Assembly: GCF_004762045.1 (NCBI RefSeq)
Contig: NZ_SJOM01000007.1
Coordinates: forward strand, 1,058,108-1,122,107
DNA from: Mycobacterium sp. DL99
GTDB taxonomy: Bacteria; Actinomycetota; Actinomycetes; Mycobacteriales; Mycobacteriaceae
Length of the DNA: 64,000 nt
Direction of reading: 5' to 3'
Part shown: one piece after another, positions 45,492 through 54,641 of the stretch
Position numbering within the stretch: position 1 is the stretch's first letter
How the letters are laid out: every line of letters begins with the position of its first letter
Position numbers and translations under genes: made by a program
Notes under the pieces: generated by a model
What the model was told of the DNA's origin: nothing
Databases searched by the model: none
The model's input: the letters and a program-made list of their open reading frames with translations, nothing else

Positions 45492-45519
45492 GCCCCATAT
45501 CTGGGGTCGGCCGAAACGG

Positions 45520-45915
45520 TTACTGCCGCGGCGGTTGTGGCGCCAGTGAATGGCAGGCCTGCATGGCGTCGTCCCATTGGGCCCGGTCGACTCCGGGCGG
45601 AGGCAACGGCTTGCCGTCCGAATCCAGAGGTGGCGTCGGGGCACCCGGAGGCGGGGTGGCGCCGGCCGGCGGCGGACCTGGTGGCGCACCCGCCGGTGGC
45701 GCCGGGATCCCGTGCTCGGTCAGGCAATCGGTGAACGCGCCATGAGGCGCGGCTGCGGGTGCGGATGCTGCGGCCGACGTTGACTCCGAAGCCGAAGCGG
45801 CCGTCGAGGTACCGGGCGACTCTGTGTTCGAACCCGACGAACACGCCACCATGCCGGTGACGAGTGCTGCACCCGTGACGCCGAAAACAGCGGCGCGCAG
45901 CGATAACAAGGACAC
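45520..45915 (-). CDS. Pro-rich small lipoprotein
   Basis: A 131-residue exported lipoprotein. GTG 45915 was chosen because GAGGAGG lies 5 bases upstream and the product opens with a signal peptide (SLLSLRAAVFGVTGAALVTG) ending in lipobox MVAC, lipidated Cys25. After a Ser/Thr/Ala linker comes a small domain, DCLTEHGIPAPP, then a Pro/Gly-rich insert, then WDDAMQACHSLAP. The two cysteines may form a disulfide. The same CLxEHGxP...W...AC..LAP pattern occurs in the lipoprotein at 46176-46427, so they are paralogues. The function is unknown. Confidence 0.75.
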   Translation of the reverse strand: MSLLSLRAAVFGVTGAALVTGMVACSSGSNTESPGTSTAASASESTSAAASAPAAAPHGAFTDCLTEHGIPAPPAGAPPGPPPAGATPPPGAPTPPLDSDGKPLPPPGVDRAQWDDAMQACHSLAPQPPRQ

Positions 45916-46144
45916 GTTTACCTCCTCGGTGGTTGATGCGCGACTGACGCTATTTGGGCTGACTAGGCCCGGGTTATCAGCACACTGGGAGCCGGCTGTG
46001 TGATTGGTTGCGAAACGGTGTAAGACCATGACGCCGTAGTCGGGACGCGGCGTACTCCACGAAATCGCAGCAGTTGCCCCGTGCCGTCAGCATGAGGTCG
46101 CCGAAATCTGTTGCGGCGATCGGTAATTGGCCCTTGCGGGCTAT

Positions 46145-46170
46145 GGCGCTGCGCGGCGACGCGCAGCGCC
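46145..46170. terminator. hairpin after the small lipoprotein gene
   Basis: GGCGCTGCGC (46145-46154) and GCGCAGCGCC (46161-46170) form a perfect 10-base stem with a 6-base loop. On the minus strand it starts 5 bases after the stop of the 46176-46427 gene, where it should end the operon. Confidence 0.7.
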
Positions 46171-46175
46171 GGGCA

Positions 46176-46427
46176 CTAGTTGCTCGGGCCCGGCGCCAGC
46201 GTCGAACACGCCTTGGTGGCCTGCTGCCAGGTCTGATCGTCGACCCCGCTCGGCGGCCCCACGACGGGGCCCGGCGCTGCCGGAACACCGTGCTCGGACA
46301 GACAATGCGCATATGTGCCGTGCTCGGGCGGCGGTGAGGTGGGGGCCGGTTGCGGCCCCTCCGACGAACATGCGCCGAGGAACGCTGCTGCGGCAAGCAG
46401 ACCTGCCGCGATGATCGGCCGGCGCAT
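46176..46427 (-). CDS. small lipoprotein, paralogue of 45520-45915
   Basis: An 83-residue lipoprotein. [20 protein letters not shown] is the signal and lipobox, with lipidated Cys20. The mature part has AHCLSEHGVPAAP and WQQATKACSTLAP, the same two-cysteine pattern as its larger neighbour, without the long Pro-rich insert. Its ATG shares a base with the stop of the nitrobindin-like gene (TGATG), so it is the last gene of a three-gene operon ending in a strong hairpin. I do not recognise the family and no function can be given. Confidence 0.8.
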   Translation of the reverse strand: MRRPIIAAGLLAAAAFLGACSSEGPQPAPTSPPPEHGTYAHCLSEHGVPAAPGPVVGPPSGVDDQTWQQATKACSTLAPGPSN

Positions 46428-47098
46428 CAGCCGACAAACCGTGACAGTCGGGCCGACAGGTGCGGTACCAGACCGCCGTCGGCATCCACACGTTCTTCCA
46501 CGTAGCCCAGATCGCCGCCGTCGACGATGCCGTAGAGCCGCTTGGCGCCGCCGACGAGCAACCCGGACTTGCTGCGGGCCAGCGCATCGGTGACCAGCTC
46601 CCAGGAGGCCTGGGTGAGCGGCTTTCCGTAGAACAGTTCGACATAGCCGGCCGAATGGGCCAGCAGCAGTTCGATGGCCTGTGACTCATCACGGCCGGCC
46701 GGATCGTCAGGATCGGTCACGAATCGCCAGAAGCCCGTTTCGCGCAGGCCGGGGGAGTCGTATTCACCCGATTCGGTCAACCGCCAGGACCGGGAATCCC
46801 AGTTCAGGTAGTCGCCTCCATCATGGGAAACCACGATCTGTTGGCCGAATCGGTAGTCGCCGTGGGTGTCGCGACCTTCGCCTTCTCCGCGCCAGACGCC
46901 GACCAAAGGCAACAGCGCCAGCAGCGCATCGTTGAGTTCCACGCCGTCACGCAGGTTGGCGGTGTCGGCGGGCATCGGGAGGTCGTCGAAGGCCGGAATG
47001 TTCCGGGCGGCCGTGGCCTTGGCCCGTTCGGCAGCTGCCGCTACGGCGCGATCACCGGAGCCCGGCTCGGCGGCCGGGGCATCGCCGCCGGAGGTCAC
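46427..47098 (-). CDS. nitrobindin-like heme/fatty-acid-binding beta-barrel (Rv0813c-like)
   Basis: A 223-residue protein. After an Ala-rich N-terminus of about 60 residues comes the ten-stranded barrel with the signature [22 protein letters not shown] (GxWxGxGxG). [14 protein letters not shown] may carry the ligand His. The family includes nitrobindins, which bind ferric heme and act on peroxynitrite, and Rv0813c, described as resembling fatty-acid-binding proteins. Heme or lipid binding is thus open. GTG 47098 overlaps the stop of a 32-residue membrane protein gene, and the 3' end overlaps the lipoprotein gene, giving a tightly coupled trio. Confidence 0.82.
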   Translation of the reverse strand: MTSGGDAPAAEPGSGDRAVAAAAERAKATAARNIPAFDDLPMPADTANLRDGVELNDALLALLPLVGVWRGEGEGRDTHGDYRFGQQIVVSHDGGDYLNWDSRSWRLTESGEYDSPGLRETGFWRFVTDPDDPAGRDESQAIELLLAHSAGYVELFYGKPLTQASWELVTDALARSKSGLLVGGAKRLYGIVDGGDLGYVEERVDADGGLVPHLSARLSRFVG

Positions 47099-47193
47099 GA
47101 CTCGTCGGTGACGAGGCGGTACAGCGCGTACAACGCGAACCACGTGATGACCACGACGGCCGCGACGAGCATTATCTCGAAGAAGAGCACCAC
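47095..47193 (-). CDS. 32-residue single-pass membrane protein
   Basis: GTG 47193 opens a 32-codon frame dominated by one hydrophobic helix ([20 protein letters not shown]) with an acidic end, VTDES. TAGACT on the minus strand ends 7 bases before the start, a leaderless promoter, and the stop overlaps the start of the nitrobindin-like gene (GTGA). Promoter, start and coupling agree, so I treat it as real despite its size. The function is unknown. It may tether or regulate the downstream protein, or mainly serve translation coupling. Confidence 0.6.
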   Translation of the reverse strand: MVLFFEIMLVAAVVVITWFALYALYRLVTDES

Positions 47194-47200
47194 GGGAGTG

Positions 47201-47206
47201 AGTCTA
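47201..47206 (-). promoter_or_regulatory. -10 hexamer TAGACT for the membrane peptide-nitrobindin operon
   Basis: On the minus strand TAGACT is followed by 7 bases and GTG 47193, the leaderless spacing. Confidence 0.5.
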
Positions 47207-47257
47207 GTTCCTAGTCGAGGGTGTCGGCGCCCCGGGTCGGGACGCCCTATACACGCT

Positions 47258-47312
47258 GAACGTGGGCTTGTGTGCGAGATGCGTGCAAATCCTCGTACAC
47301 AAGCCCACGTTC
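47258..47312. terminator. 21-base near-perfect hairpin after the DUF1416 gene
   Basis: GAACGTGGGCTTGTGTGCGAG (47258-47278) pairs with 47292-47312, ending ACACAAGCCCACGTTC, with a single G-T pair and a 13-base loop. It begins 20 bases after the DUF1416 stop on the minus strand, the natural end of the cysA2 operon. The length of the stem is exceptional. Confidence 0.75.
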
Positions 47313-47332
47313 GAGCGGGATCAAGCGATCGA

Positions 47333-47635
47333 TCAAGCGACCTTGACGTCGACCTCGTGGATACCCGCGCCGGTCGGGGCCACGCTGGCGTCGCCGTTGC
47401 CCGCGGGGGACAGGGCGCGCAGCGTCCAGGTGCCCGGAGCGGCGAAGAACCGGAAATCACCGGTTGCCGAGGCCACGACCTCAGCGGTGAACTCGTCGCT
47501 GGAGTCCAGCAGGCGCACGAAGGCCCCGCCGACCGCCTGGCCGGAGCCGTCCACCACGCGACCGGTGATGACGGTTTCCTTCTCCAGGTCGACGCCGGCG
47601 GGCAACGTCAGTCCTTGCTTAGGTGCAGAGCACAT
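47333..47635 (-). CDS. sseC: DUF1416 protein (SseC type)
   Basis: A 100-residue protein of the DUF1416 family, with a single beta-sandwich domain similar to a carboxypeptidase-regulatory or transthyretin-like fold. VITGRVVDGSGQAVGGAFVRLLDSSDEF and VVASATGDFRFFAAPGTWTLRAL are its core. A cysteine follows the start (MCSAPKQG). It corresponds to sseC2 (Rv0814c), always next to cysA2, and is thought to work with it in sulfur metabolism; the reaction is not known. Its start lies 1 base after the cysA2 stop. A very long hairpin ends the operon. Confidence 0.88.
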   Translation of the reverse strand: MCSAPKQGLTLPAGVDLEKETVITGRVVDGSGQAVGGAFVRLLDSSDEFTAEVVASATGDFRFFAAPGTWTLRALSPAGNGDASVAPTGAGIHEVDVKVA

Positions 47636-47636
47636 A

Positions 47637-48473
47637 TCAACTTCCCAACTCGATCGGGGCGCCCACCAGGGAGCCGTATTCCGTCCAACTGCCGTCGTAG
47701 TTCTTCACGTTCTGGTGTCCCAGCAGCTCCTGCAGCACGAACCAGGTGTGCGAGGAACGCTCACCGATCCGGCAGTAGGCGATGGTCTCCTTCTCGCCGT
47801 CGAGGCCGGCCGCTGCGTACAGCTTGGCCAGATCCTCGTCGGACTTGAAGGTGCCGTCCTCGTTGGCTGCCTTGCTCCACGGAACGTTGATGGCGCCGGG
47901 GATATGCCCGGGCCGCTGGCTCTGCTCCTGCGGCAGGTGCGCCGGTGCCAGGATCTTGCCGGAGAACTCGTCAGGCGAACGCACGTCGACCAGGTTCTTG
48001 GCGCCGATCGCGGCGATGACCTCGTCGCGGTACGCCCGGATGCTGTTGTCGAGCGGCTGGGCCGCGTACGACGTGGCCGGACGGCTGACGGCGTCCTTGA
48101 CCAGCGGGCGCGCGTCGAGTTCCCAGCGCTTGCGGCCACCGTCGAGCAGCTTCACGTCGGCGTGGCCGTACAGCTTGAAGTACCAGTAGGCGTATGCCGC
48201 GAACCAGTTGTTGTTGCCGCCGTACAGGACGACGGTGTCGTCGTTGCTGATGCCCTTGTCGGACAACAGCTTCGAGAACTGCTGCTGGTCGACGAAGTCA
48301 CGCTTGACGGCGTCCTGCAGATCGTCGCGCCAGTCCAGTTTTACGGCGCCGGGGATGTGCCCCTCGTCGTCGTAGGCGCTGGTGTTCTCGTCGACCTCGA
48401 CAAACACCACGCCAGCGGTATCGAGGTTGTTCCCGGCCCATTCGGTCGAGACCAGGACGTCGGAACGTGCCAT
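47637..48473 (-). CDS. cysA2: thiosulfate sulfurtransferase (rhodanese)
   Basis: A 278-residue two-domain rhodanese that moves sulfane sulfur from thiosulfate to acceptors such as cyanide or thioredoxin. The inactive domain is 1-135. The catalytic domain 150-278 has the active loop C234-R-I-G-E-R in YCRIGERSSHTWF, the TST type. DVRSPDEFSG and GHIPGAINVPW are further rhodanese motifs. It sits between a DUF4395 gene upstream and DUF1416 downstream, the conserved mycobacterial sulfur cluster. The cluster is preceded by a polycysteine leader peptide, so it is probably induced when cysteine is scarce. Confidence 0.94.
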   Translation of the reverse strand: MARSDVLVSTEWAGNNLDTAGVVFVEVDENTSAYDDEGHIPGAVKLDWRDDLQDAVKRDFVDQQQFSKLLSDKGISNDDTVVLYGGNNNWFAAYAYWYFKLYGHADVKLLDGGRKRWELDARPLVKDAVSRPATSYAAQPLDNSIRAYRDEVIAAIGAKNLVDVRSPDEFSGKILAPAHLPQEQSQRPGHIPGAINVPWSKAANEDGTFKSDEDLAKLYAAAGLDGEKETIAYCRIGERSSHTWFVLQELLGHQNVKNYDGSWTEYGSLVGAPIELGS

Positions 48474-48520
48474 GTGCGAATTCCTTTCGGTTGCTTGCTA
48501 TTTCAGATGTCAGGTGGGTG

Positions 48521-49003
48521 TCATGCAGGACTGGGGGCGCGACGCAGCCGGGCCACCAGAGGGTAGATCTGGCAGCCCAGGCAGATGCCGAAGGCGGCGT
48601 TGAGGAAGGCCGCCACCAACGCGAAAGCGGTGGCGGTCAGGCCGAGGGCGGTGATGCCGAAGGCGAACCCTGCGGTGCCCACGGCGGCGAACACGAAGCC
48701 GACCAACTGGGCGAACTTCAGTGGCGGCACCGGTTCACGCTCGGTGACCGGAGCCAGCCGCGGCGCGATGAACGTGGCAAATACGCGGCCGTACGGATGC
48801 CGGCGGGGGCCGCCCACCGCGCCGATGGCGAACACCACCGCCTGGGCGCCCAGCAGCACCGCGGCCGCGGGCTCACTCACCCCGGCGACCAGCAGCGTCG
48901 CGATCAGTACCGCGGTGGTGACCCAGGCCGCGAACCGTGGCCCCCGCACGTCGACCTGGGCAGGCCGACTGTCAGCGATGGGTGAGGTCGATATCGATGC
49001 CAT
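48521..49003 (-). CDS. DUF4395 membrane protein
   Basis: A 160-residue membrane protein with four hydrophobic segments (about 27-45, 47-65, 93-112 and 115-135). The conserved end NAAFGICLGCQIYPLVARL has a CxxC-like pair (C-L-G-C) typical of DUF4395 and suggests sulfur or thiol chemistry at the membrane. It precedes cysA2 by 47 bases and follows the polycysteine leader by 91 bases, so it is the first gene controlled by that leader. AGGAG lies 9 bases before ATG 49003. A role in sulfane sulfur transport is inferred, not shown. Confidence 0.8.
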   Translation of the reverse strand: MASISTSPIADSRPAQVDVRGPRFAAWVTTAVLIATLLVAGVSEPAAAVLLGAQAVVFAIGAVGGPRRHPYGRVFATFIAPRLAPVTEREPVPPLKFAQLVGFVFAAVGTAGFAFGITALGLTATAFALVAAFLNAAFGICLGCQIYPLVARLRRAPSPA

Positions 49004-49051
49004 GAGAACGAACTCCTGTTGTTGTAGAAGGTCTGATGGTGTGCAGGCTCA

Positions 49052-49094
49052 GGGCACAAGGCCCGAGCGGGCGCGCGAAAGCGCGCGGCTGCCC
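49052..49094 (-). promoter_or_regulatory. attenuator hairpin after the polycysteine leader
   Basis: Directly after the leader stop, GCGCGC, loop of four, GCGCGC (49071-49086) form a strong stem. Outer bases GGGCA (49052-49056) and TGCCC (49090-49094) can close a larger structure. Ribosome stalling on the cysteine codons would change its folding, and so expression of the downstream genes. Confidence 0.5.
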
Positions 49095-49184
49095 TCAACA
49101 GCAACAACAACAGCAGCAACCCGCGACGCGGCACAGATCAACTGCGCGGCGCTTCGTGAGCACAAGCTCAAGGCGGGCTGACAC
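49095..49184 (-). CDS. leaderless polycysteine leader peptide of the cysA2 cluster
   Basis: A 29-codon ORF from GTG 49184: it opens MSARLELVLTKRRAVDLCRV, then AG and seven consecutive cysteine codons before TGA. TAAGCT ends 7 bases before the GTG, so the message is leaderless. This is the cysteine-responsive attenuator described in mycobacteria (polycysteine leaderless short ORFs). When charged cysteinyl-tRNA is short, ribosomes stall on the tract and let the DUF4395-cysA2-DUF1416 genes be expressed. The run appears on the plus strand as a CAA/CAG repeat. GTG 49163 is a later in-frame start. Confidence 0.88.
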   Translation of the reverse strand: MSARLELVLTKRRAVDLCRVAGCCCCCCC

Positions 49185-49191
49185 GAGCGAC

Positions 49192-49197
49192 AGCTTA
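49192..49197 (-). promoter_or_regulatory. -10 hexamer TAAGCT for the polycysteine leader
   Basis: On the minus strand TAAGCT is followed by 7 bases and GTG 49184. It lies in the 29-base gap after the thiX stop. Confidence 0.6.
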
Positions 49198-49213
49198 CCC
49201 AATAACCGCGGGG

Positions 49214-49636
49214 TCAGGCCAACAGTGGTTCCAGCGCCGAGCGCAGGTCAGCGGCCTTGGGGACCCCGCTGGTGCGGTACCGGGGCCGGCCGTCGCGGTC
49301 GAAGATGATGGTGGTGGGCAGCGACAGGACCGAAAGCCGCCTGGCGGCTTCGGGATTGGCGTCCATGTCGATTTCCACATGAGCGACTTCGGGTAGTTCG
49401 GCGCAGACCTGGTCGACGACTCGTCGCACCCCGGCGCAGGGTCCGCACCATTCGGCCGAGAAATGCAGGACCGTCGGGCCCGTCTGTGACAGCCCGAGGT
49501 CACTGGTGTCGATGTTGGCGGCCTCTTCGCCCGCCCTGATCATGCCGGCGCGCAGCGTGATCAAGCGGCCGATCACGTAGGCCACCCCGAGCGCGGCGAT
49601 CAGAACCACGATCACCAGCACCATCGAAGAGCTCAT
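49214..49636 (-). CDS. thiX: membrane-anchored thioredoxin-like protein ThiX
   Basis: A 140-residue thiol-disulfide protein. Residues 5-27 are a membrane anchor (MVLVIVVLIAALGVAYVIGRL), and the thioredoxin domain has the active site W63-C64-G-P-C67 in HFSAEWCGPCAGVRRVV. The cis-proline region is SLPTTIIFDRDGRPRYRTSG. It corresponds to thiX (Rv0816c). Its ATG overlaps the lmeA stop (ATGA at 49633), and the cysteine leader promoter lies just after its stop. It probably supplies reducing power at the membrane, and a link to sulfur genes is suggested by position. Confidence 0.9.
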   Translation of the reverse strand: MSSSMVLVIVVLIAALGVAYVIGRLITLRAGMIRAGEEAANIDTSDLGLSQTGPTVLHFSAEWCGPCAGVRRVVDQVCAELPEVAHVEIDMDANPEAARRLSVLSLPTTIIFDRDGRPRYRTSGVPKAADLRSALEPLLA

Positions 49637-50448
49637 GATTGTCTGAACCCCGCCAGGTCGATCGTTACTCCCGTGGCGATGCCTTCGATGATCACGTCGG
49701 ATCCGCGGGCGCCCGCGGTGGTCGGGGCGATCCCGAACGGCAGCTTCTGGCCGGTGATCGTGTGGCTGAACTCGGACAGGACCGCCGCGGTCTTCTCCTC
49801 GGGCACGGGCTCGTCGGCGGTACCCGGGCCGGTCAGGATCCCGGTCGCGGTCAGCACCAGGGTGGTGTCGTCGCTGTCGGCGAAGGACAGGTCGACCGAG
49901 ACACTGACCCTCTTGTCCATTCCGGAGCCCTTGGGAGTTCCGGTGAACACCAGCCCTTGACTGCTGGAGATGCCGGACTCCGTGGTGCCCCCGGTGGCGT
50001 CGTTGGTTTCCCGCGAGGGAGCCTCCACCAGCAGGTCATCGATGCCCATGAACCTGCCGATATGGGTGGAGTCGATGATGATGCGGCTCTCGGTCTTCCT
50101 GACCGGCAGTTTCGCGTCGGGGCGGATCAGCCAGGACGAGTCGGTGAGGTCGATGCCGTGCAACGTGGCCTCCAGCGAGGCCTTGCCGACCACGGGATGG
50201 TCGACGCCGGCGGCCCGGATCTCGATCTCCTTGTAGCGGTGGTTGCTGACCTGGGTGAGGAACGGGAATCCCAGGATGGCCACCCACGGGTCCCAGTTGA
50301 GGTTGGCCGCACTGCGTACGTTGCGGGCGAGCCGGTACTCGGCGTAGATCGCCGAACCGAAATCGGCCCCGACAACCCCGACGACGAGCGCGGTCACGGT
50401 CGCGGCGAGCCCGATCAGCAGTTTGCGCACCGCCACATTGTCGCCCAC
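49633..50448 (-). CDS. lmeA: LmeA, DUF2993 cell-envelope protein
   Basis: A 271-residue exported protein. Residues 8-30 form an uncleaved or cleaved signal helix (LLIGLAATVTALVVGVVGAD), and the rest is the beta-rich DUF2993 domain with EIEIRAAGVDHPVVGKASLEATLHGIDL and a conserved LPFGIAPTTAGARGSDVIIEG. The homologue MSMEG_5785/Rv0817c was shown to control mannan chain elongation of lipomannan. The fold is a lipid-binding tube related to BPI/SMP proteins. It is cotranscribed with thiX by a 4-base overlap and is divergent from glnR. Confidence 0.88.
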   Translation of the reverse strand: MGDNVAVRKLLIGLAATVTALVVGVVGADFGSAIYAEYRLARNVRSAANLNWDPWVAILGFPFLTQVSNHRYKEIEIRAAGVDHPVVGKASLEATLHGIDLTDSSWLIRPDAKLPVRKTESRIIIDSTHIGRFMGIDDLLVEAPSRETNDATGGTTESGISSSQGLVFTGTPKGSGMDKRVSVSVDLSFADSDDTTLVLTATGILTGPGTADEPVPEEKTAAVLSEFSHTITGQKLPFGIAPTTAGARGSDVIIEGIATGVTIDLAGFRQS

Positions 50449-50611
50449 AGCCGCCGGGTCGAAGCGCTCGGCGCGGCTAATCAGCAGGTGAGGCGTTATC
50501 GTTAGATCACTAAAGGCCGGTAACGGCTACATGTCAGTCATGAATCCGACCGTGTGGACATCGGGGTCCGGGCGATCGTGGGAAGTGATTGCCGGCGCGC
50601 CGGAGGACCTG

Positions 50612-52284
<1,673 letters not shown>

Positions 52285-52296
52285 CCCGTTTAGCTG

Positions 52297-52329
52297 TGAA
52301 CACGCTGAACCTATTCACTGCTGATTCAC
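52297..52329 (+). promoter_or_regulatory. direct repeats upstream of pstS, Pho-box-like
   Basis: TGAAC repeats at 52297 and 52306, and TTCACTGCTGA/TTCACCTGCTG repeats begin 11 bases apart at 52314 and 52325. Such tandem GTTCAC-like repeats resemble sites of phosphate regulators (RegX3 or PhoP type). They sit 75-110 bases before the pstS start. The binding protein is inferred. Confidence 0.4.
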
Positions 52330-52405
52330 CTGCTGTCCGTGAGCCGTCCACTGCGGCCTAATACGTTGCCGGAGAGTTCGAAGCCGTCAACTGAAAGTGG
52401 GACAA

Positions 52406-53533
52406 GTGAAGCTCATCAGCATTGGCAAGCCGTTCGGTGTCGCGCTGTCCGCGACGGCGATTGCGGCACTCACGCTGACCGCGTGCGGTAGCGACAACAA
52501 CTCCGGCAGCACCGGCTCCTCGGCCGCGGGCACCAACTCGGCCGCGTCGGCTGAGTGCAGCGGCAAGACCGCTGTGACGGCCGAGGGCTCGACCGCGCAG
52601 CAGAACGCCATTGCGGAGTTCAACAAGGTCTGGGGCCAGGTGTGCTCCGGGAAGAACCTGTCCTACAACCCGACCGGCTCGGGCGCGGGCGTGGACCAGT
52701 TCATCGCCAAGCAGGTCGACTTCGCGGGCTCCGACTCGCCGCTCAAGGACGATCAGGTCGCCAAGGCCGCCGCGCGTTGTGGCGGCAACGAGGCATGGAA
52801 CCTCCCGCTGGTGTTCGGCCCGGTCGCGCTGGCCTACAACGTCGAGGGTGTCGACAAGCTCGTGGTGAGCCCGGACGTGCTGGCCAAGATCTTCCAGGGC
52901 CAGATCACCAAGTGGAACGATCCGGCGATCGCCGCGCTCAACGCCGGCGCCACCCTGCCGGACCTGGACATCAAGCCGATCTACCGGTCGGATTCCTCGG
53001 GCACCACCGACAACTTCCAGAAGTACCTGGCCGCCGCGGCGCCGCAGACCTGGACCAAGGGTGCGGGCAAGGAGTTCCAGGGCGGCGCCGGTGAGGGCGC
53101 GCAGAAGTCCTCCGGTGTGGTGCAGGCCGTCCAGGCCACCCCCGGCTCGATCGGCTACGTCGAGAAGAGCCCGGCCGCCGCAGCCGGCCTGCCCTACGCC
53201 CAGATCGACAGCGGTGCCGGTGCGGTCGCGCTGGACGACGAGTCGACCACCAAGGCCGTCGGCGCCGCCAAGGTCAAGGGTGACGGCAAGGACCTCGTGC
53301 TCGACCTGAACGCGCTGTACGCCTCGAAGGAGGCCGGCGTCTACCCGCTGGTGCTGGCCACCTACGAGATTGTTTGCTCCAAGGGCTACGACGCCGACAC
53401 CGCTTCGGCCGTCAAGTCCTTCCTGACCGTGGCCGCCAATGAGGGCCAGGCCAGCTTGTCTCAGGCCGGATACATCGCGCTCCCCGACGAGTTCAAGCAG
53501 CGCCTGCTGACCTCGGTCGAGGCCATCGCGTAG
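52406..53533 (+). CDS. pstS: phosphate ABC transporter substrate-binding lipoprotein
   Basis: A 375-residue periplasmic phosphate-binding lipoprotein. The signal ([20 protein letters not shown]) ends in lipobox LTAC with lipidated Cys27. The mature part has [45 protein letters not shown] and [17 protein letters not shown], the phosphate-contacting loops of PstS. GTG 52406 was chosen; GTG 52397 would add three residues. It is the first gene of pstSCAB, with repeats resembling a Pho box upstream. Confidence 0.95.
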   Translation: MKLISIGKPFGVALSATAIAALTLTACGSDNNSGSTGSSAAGTNSAASAECSGKTAVTAEGSTAQQNAIAEFNKVWGQVCSGKNLSYNPTGSGAGVDQFIAKQVDFAGSDSPLKDDQVAKAAARCGGNEAWNLPLVFGPVALAYNVEGVDKLVVSPDVLAKIFQGQITKWNDPAIAALNAGATLPDLDIKPIYRSDSSGTTDNFQKYLAAAAPQTWTKGAGKEFQGGAGEGAQKSSGVVQAVQATPGSIGYVEKSPAAAAGLPYAQIDSGAGAVALDDESTTKAVGAAKVKGDGKDLVLDLNALYASKEAGVYPLVLATYEIVCSKGYDADTASAVKSFLTVAANEGQASLSQAGYIALPDEFKQRLLTSVEAIA

Positions 53534-53570
53534 TAGCCGGACTGGCATTAGAGGACGAATCTGGGCGAGG

Positions 53571-54641
53571 ATGGGTTTTCCGACCAAAATGACCAACAGG
53601 GGCCCGGACGGGACAACAGTGACATCGCCGAATCCAGCTGATTCGGGGTCGGGGGAGACGCTCGCCTCCCCCCATCCCGAACCAGAACCCATCTCCACCG
53701 ATCCGTCCAAGGGAGCCAAGGTTCGCCTCGGCGACCGAATTTTCCGTGGGCTAGCAGAAGGCTCGGGCATCCTGATCGTCGCGCTCATCGCGGCGATCGG
53801 GGTGTTCCTGCTCTGGCGCGCGGTTCCGGCGCTGACCCGCAACGAGGAGAACTTCTTCCTCTACGGCGGCAACTGGATCACCACCGACACCTCGGCGATG
53901 CACTTCGGCATCTTCGAGCTGCTGCAGGTGACCGTGTTCGTCTCGGTGTTCGCGCTCCTTCTGGCGATGCCGGTGGCGTTGGGTATCGCGATCTACCTCA
54001 CCCAGTACTCATCGCGGCGATTGGCCGGTCCGCTGGCCTATCTGGTGGACCTGCTGGCCGCCGTGCCGTCGATCGTCTACGGCGTCTGGGGCCTGTACGT
54101 GCTGGCGCCGGCGATCAAACCCTTTGCGGTGTGGCTCAATACGAACTTGAACTGGCTGTTCCTGTTCAAGACCGGCAACGCCTCGGTGGCCGGCGGCGGC
54201 ACCATCTTCACCGCGGGCATCGTGTTGGCGGTGATGATCCTGCCAATCATCACCGCGGTGAGCCGCGAGGTGTTCACCCAGACCCCGCGCGGCCAGATCG
54301 AGGCCGCGCTGGCGCTGGGCGCCACCCGCTGGGAAGTGGTACGCACGACGGTGCTGCCCTTCGGGCTGTCCGGCTACATCAGCGGCGCGATGCTCGGTCT
54401 GGGCCGCGCGCTCGGTGAGACCATCGCACTGCTGATCATCCTGCGCGGCACCCAGACCGCGTTCAGTTGGACGCTGTTCGACGGCGGCTACACCTTCGCC
54501 AGCAAGATCGCCGCCACCGCAAGCGAATTCAACGACCAGTACAAGGCAGGCGCTTACATCGCCGCCGGTCTGGTGCTGTTCATCCTCACCTTCGTGGTGA
54601 ACTCGCTGGCCCGTGCCGCGGTCGCCGGAAAGGGACGCTGA
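53571..54641 (+). CDS. pstC: phosphate ABC transporter permease PstC
   Basis: A permease of up to 356 residues. A polar N-terminus of about 60 residues precedes six hydrophobic segments starting at [21 protein letters not shown]. The EAA-type loop that meets the ATPase is [41 protein letters not shown] is typical of PstC. ATG 53571, ATG 53589 and GTG 53619 are all possible starts. The first is used here without strong support. Its stop shares a base with the pstA start. Confidence 0.93.
   Translation: MGFPTKMTNRGPDGTTVTSPNPADSGSGETLASPHPEPEPISTDPSKGAKVRLGDRIFRGLAEGSGILIVALIAAIGVFLLWRAVPALTRNEENFFLYGGNWITTDTSAMHFGIFELLQVTVFVSVFALLLAMPVALGIAIYLTQYSSRRLAGPLAYLVDLLAAVPSIVYGVWGLYVLAPAIKPFAVWLNTNLNWLFLFKTGNASVAGGGTIFTAGIVLAVMILPIITAVSREVFTQTPRGQIEAALALGATRWEVVRTTVLPFGLSGYISGAMLGLGRALGETIALLIILRGTQTAFSWTLFDGGYTFASKIAATASEFNDQYKAGAYIAAGLVLFILTFVVNSLARAAVAGKGR

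Larger units (their letters stand above)
45325..45495 (+). ncRNA. candidate structured small RNA or short-ORF transcript
   Basis: A compact unit between convergent pabC and a lipoprotein gene. After a promoter with 17-base spacing comes AAGGAGGTGGTCC (45334-45346). This can pair without a break (one G-U) with the 3' end of 16S rRNA. A 12-codon frame from TTG 45353 (MSDLWTCEVAAR) follows, though 12 bases is a long spacing. Then a closed domain is bounded by GGTGGCTGC (45376-45384) and GCAGCCACC (45432-45440), with an inner CAGCGC/GCGCTG stem. A 12-base terminator stem ends it. I cannot match it to the 6C, SRP, tmRNA or other named RNAs I know. Confidence 0.5.

Noticed and set aside
45325..45495. 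Identity with the 6C RNA, SRP RNA or tmRNA
   Set aside because: The C-rich loops of 6C, the SRP domain IV loop and the tmRNA tRNA-like ends were not found. The element stays unnamed.
45357..45734. 125-codon frame after the long Shine-Dalgarno sequence
   Set aside because: It runs through the terminator hairpin and antisense to the lipoprotein gene, and its composition is that of a shadow frame.
49100..49119. CAA/CAG microsatellite on the plus strand
   Set aside because: Read on the minus strand it is the TGC/TGT cysteine run of the leader peptide, which explains it fully.
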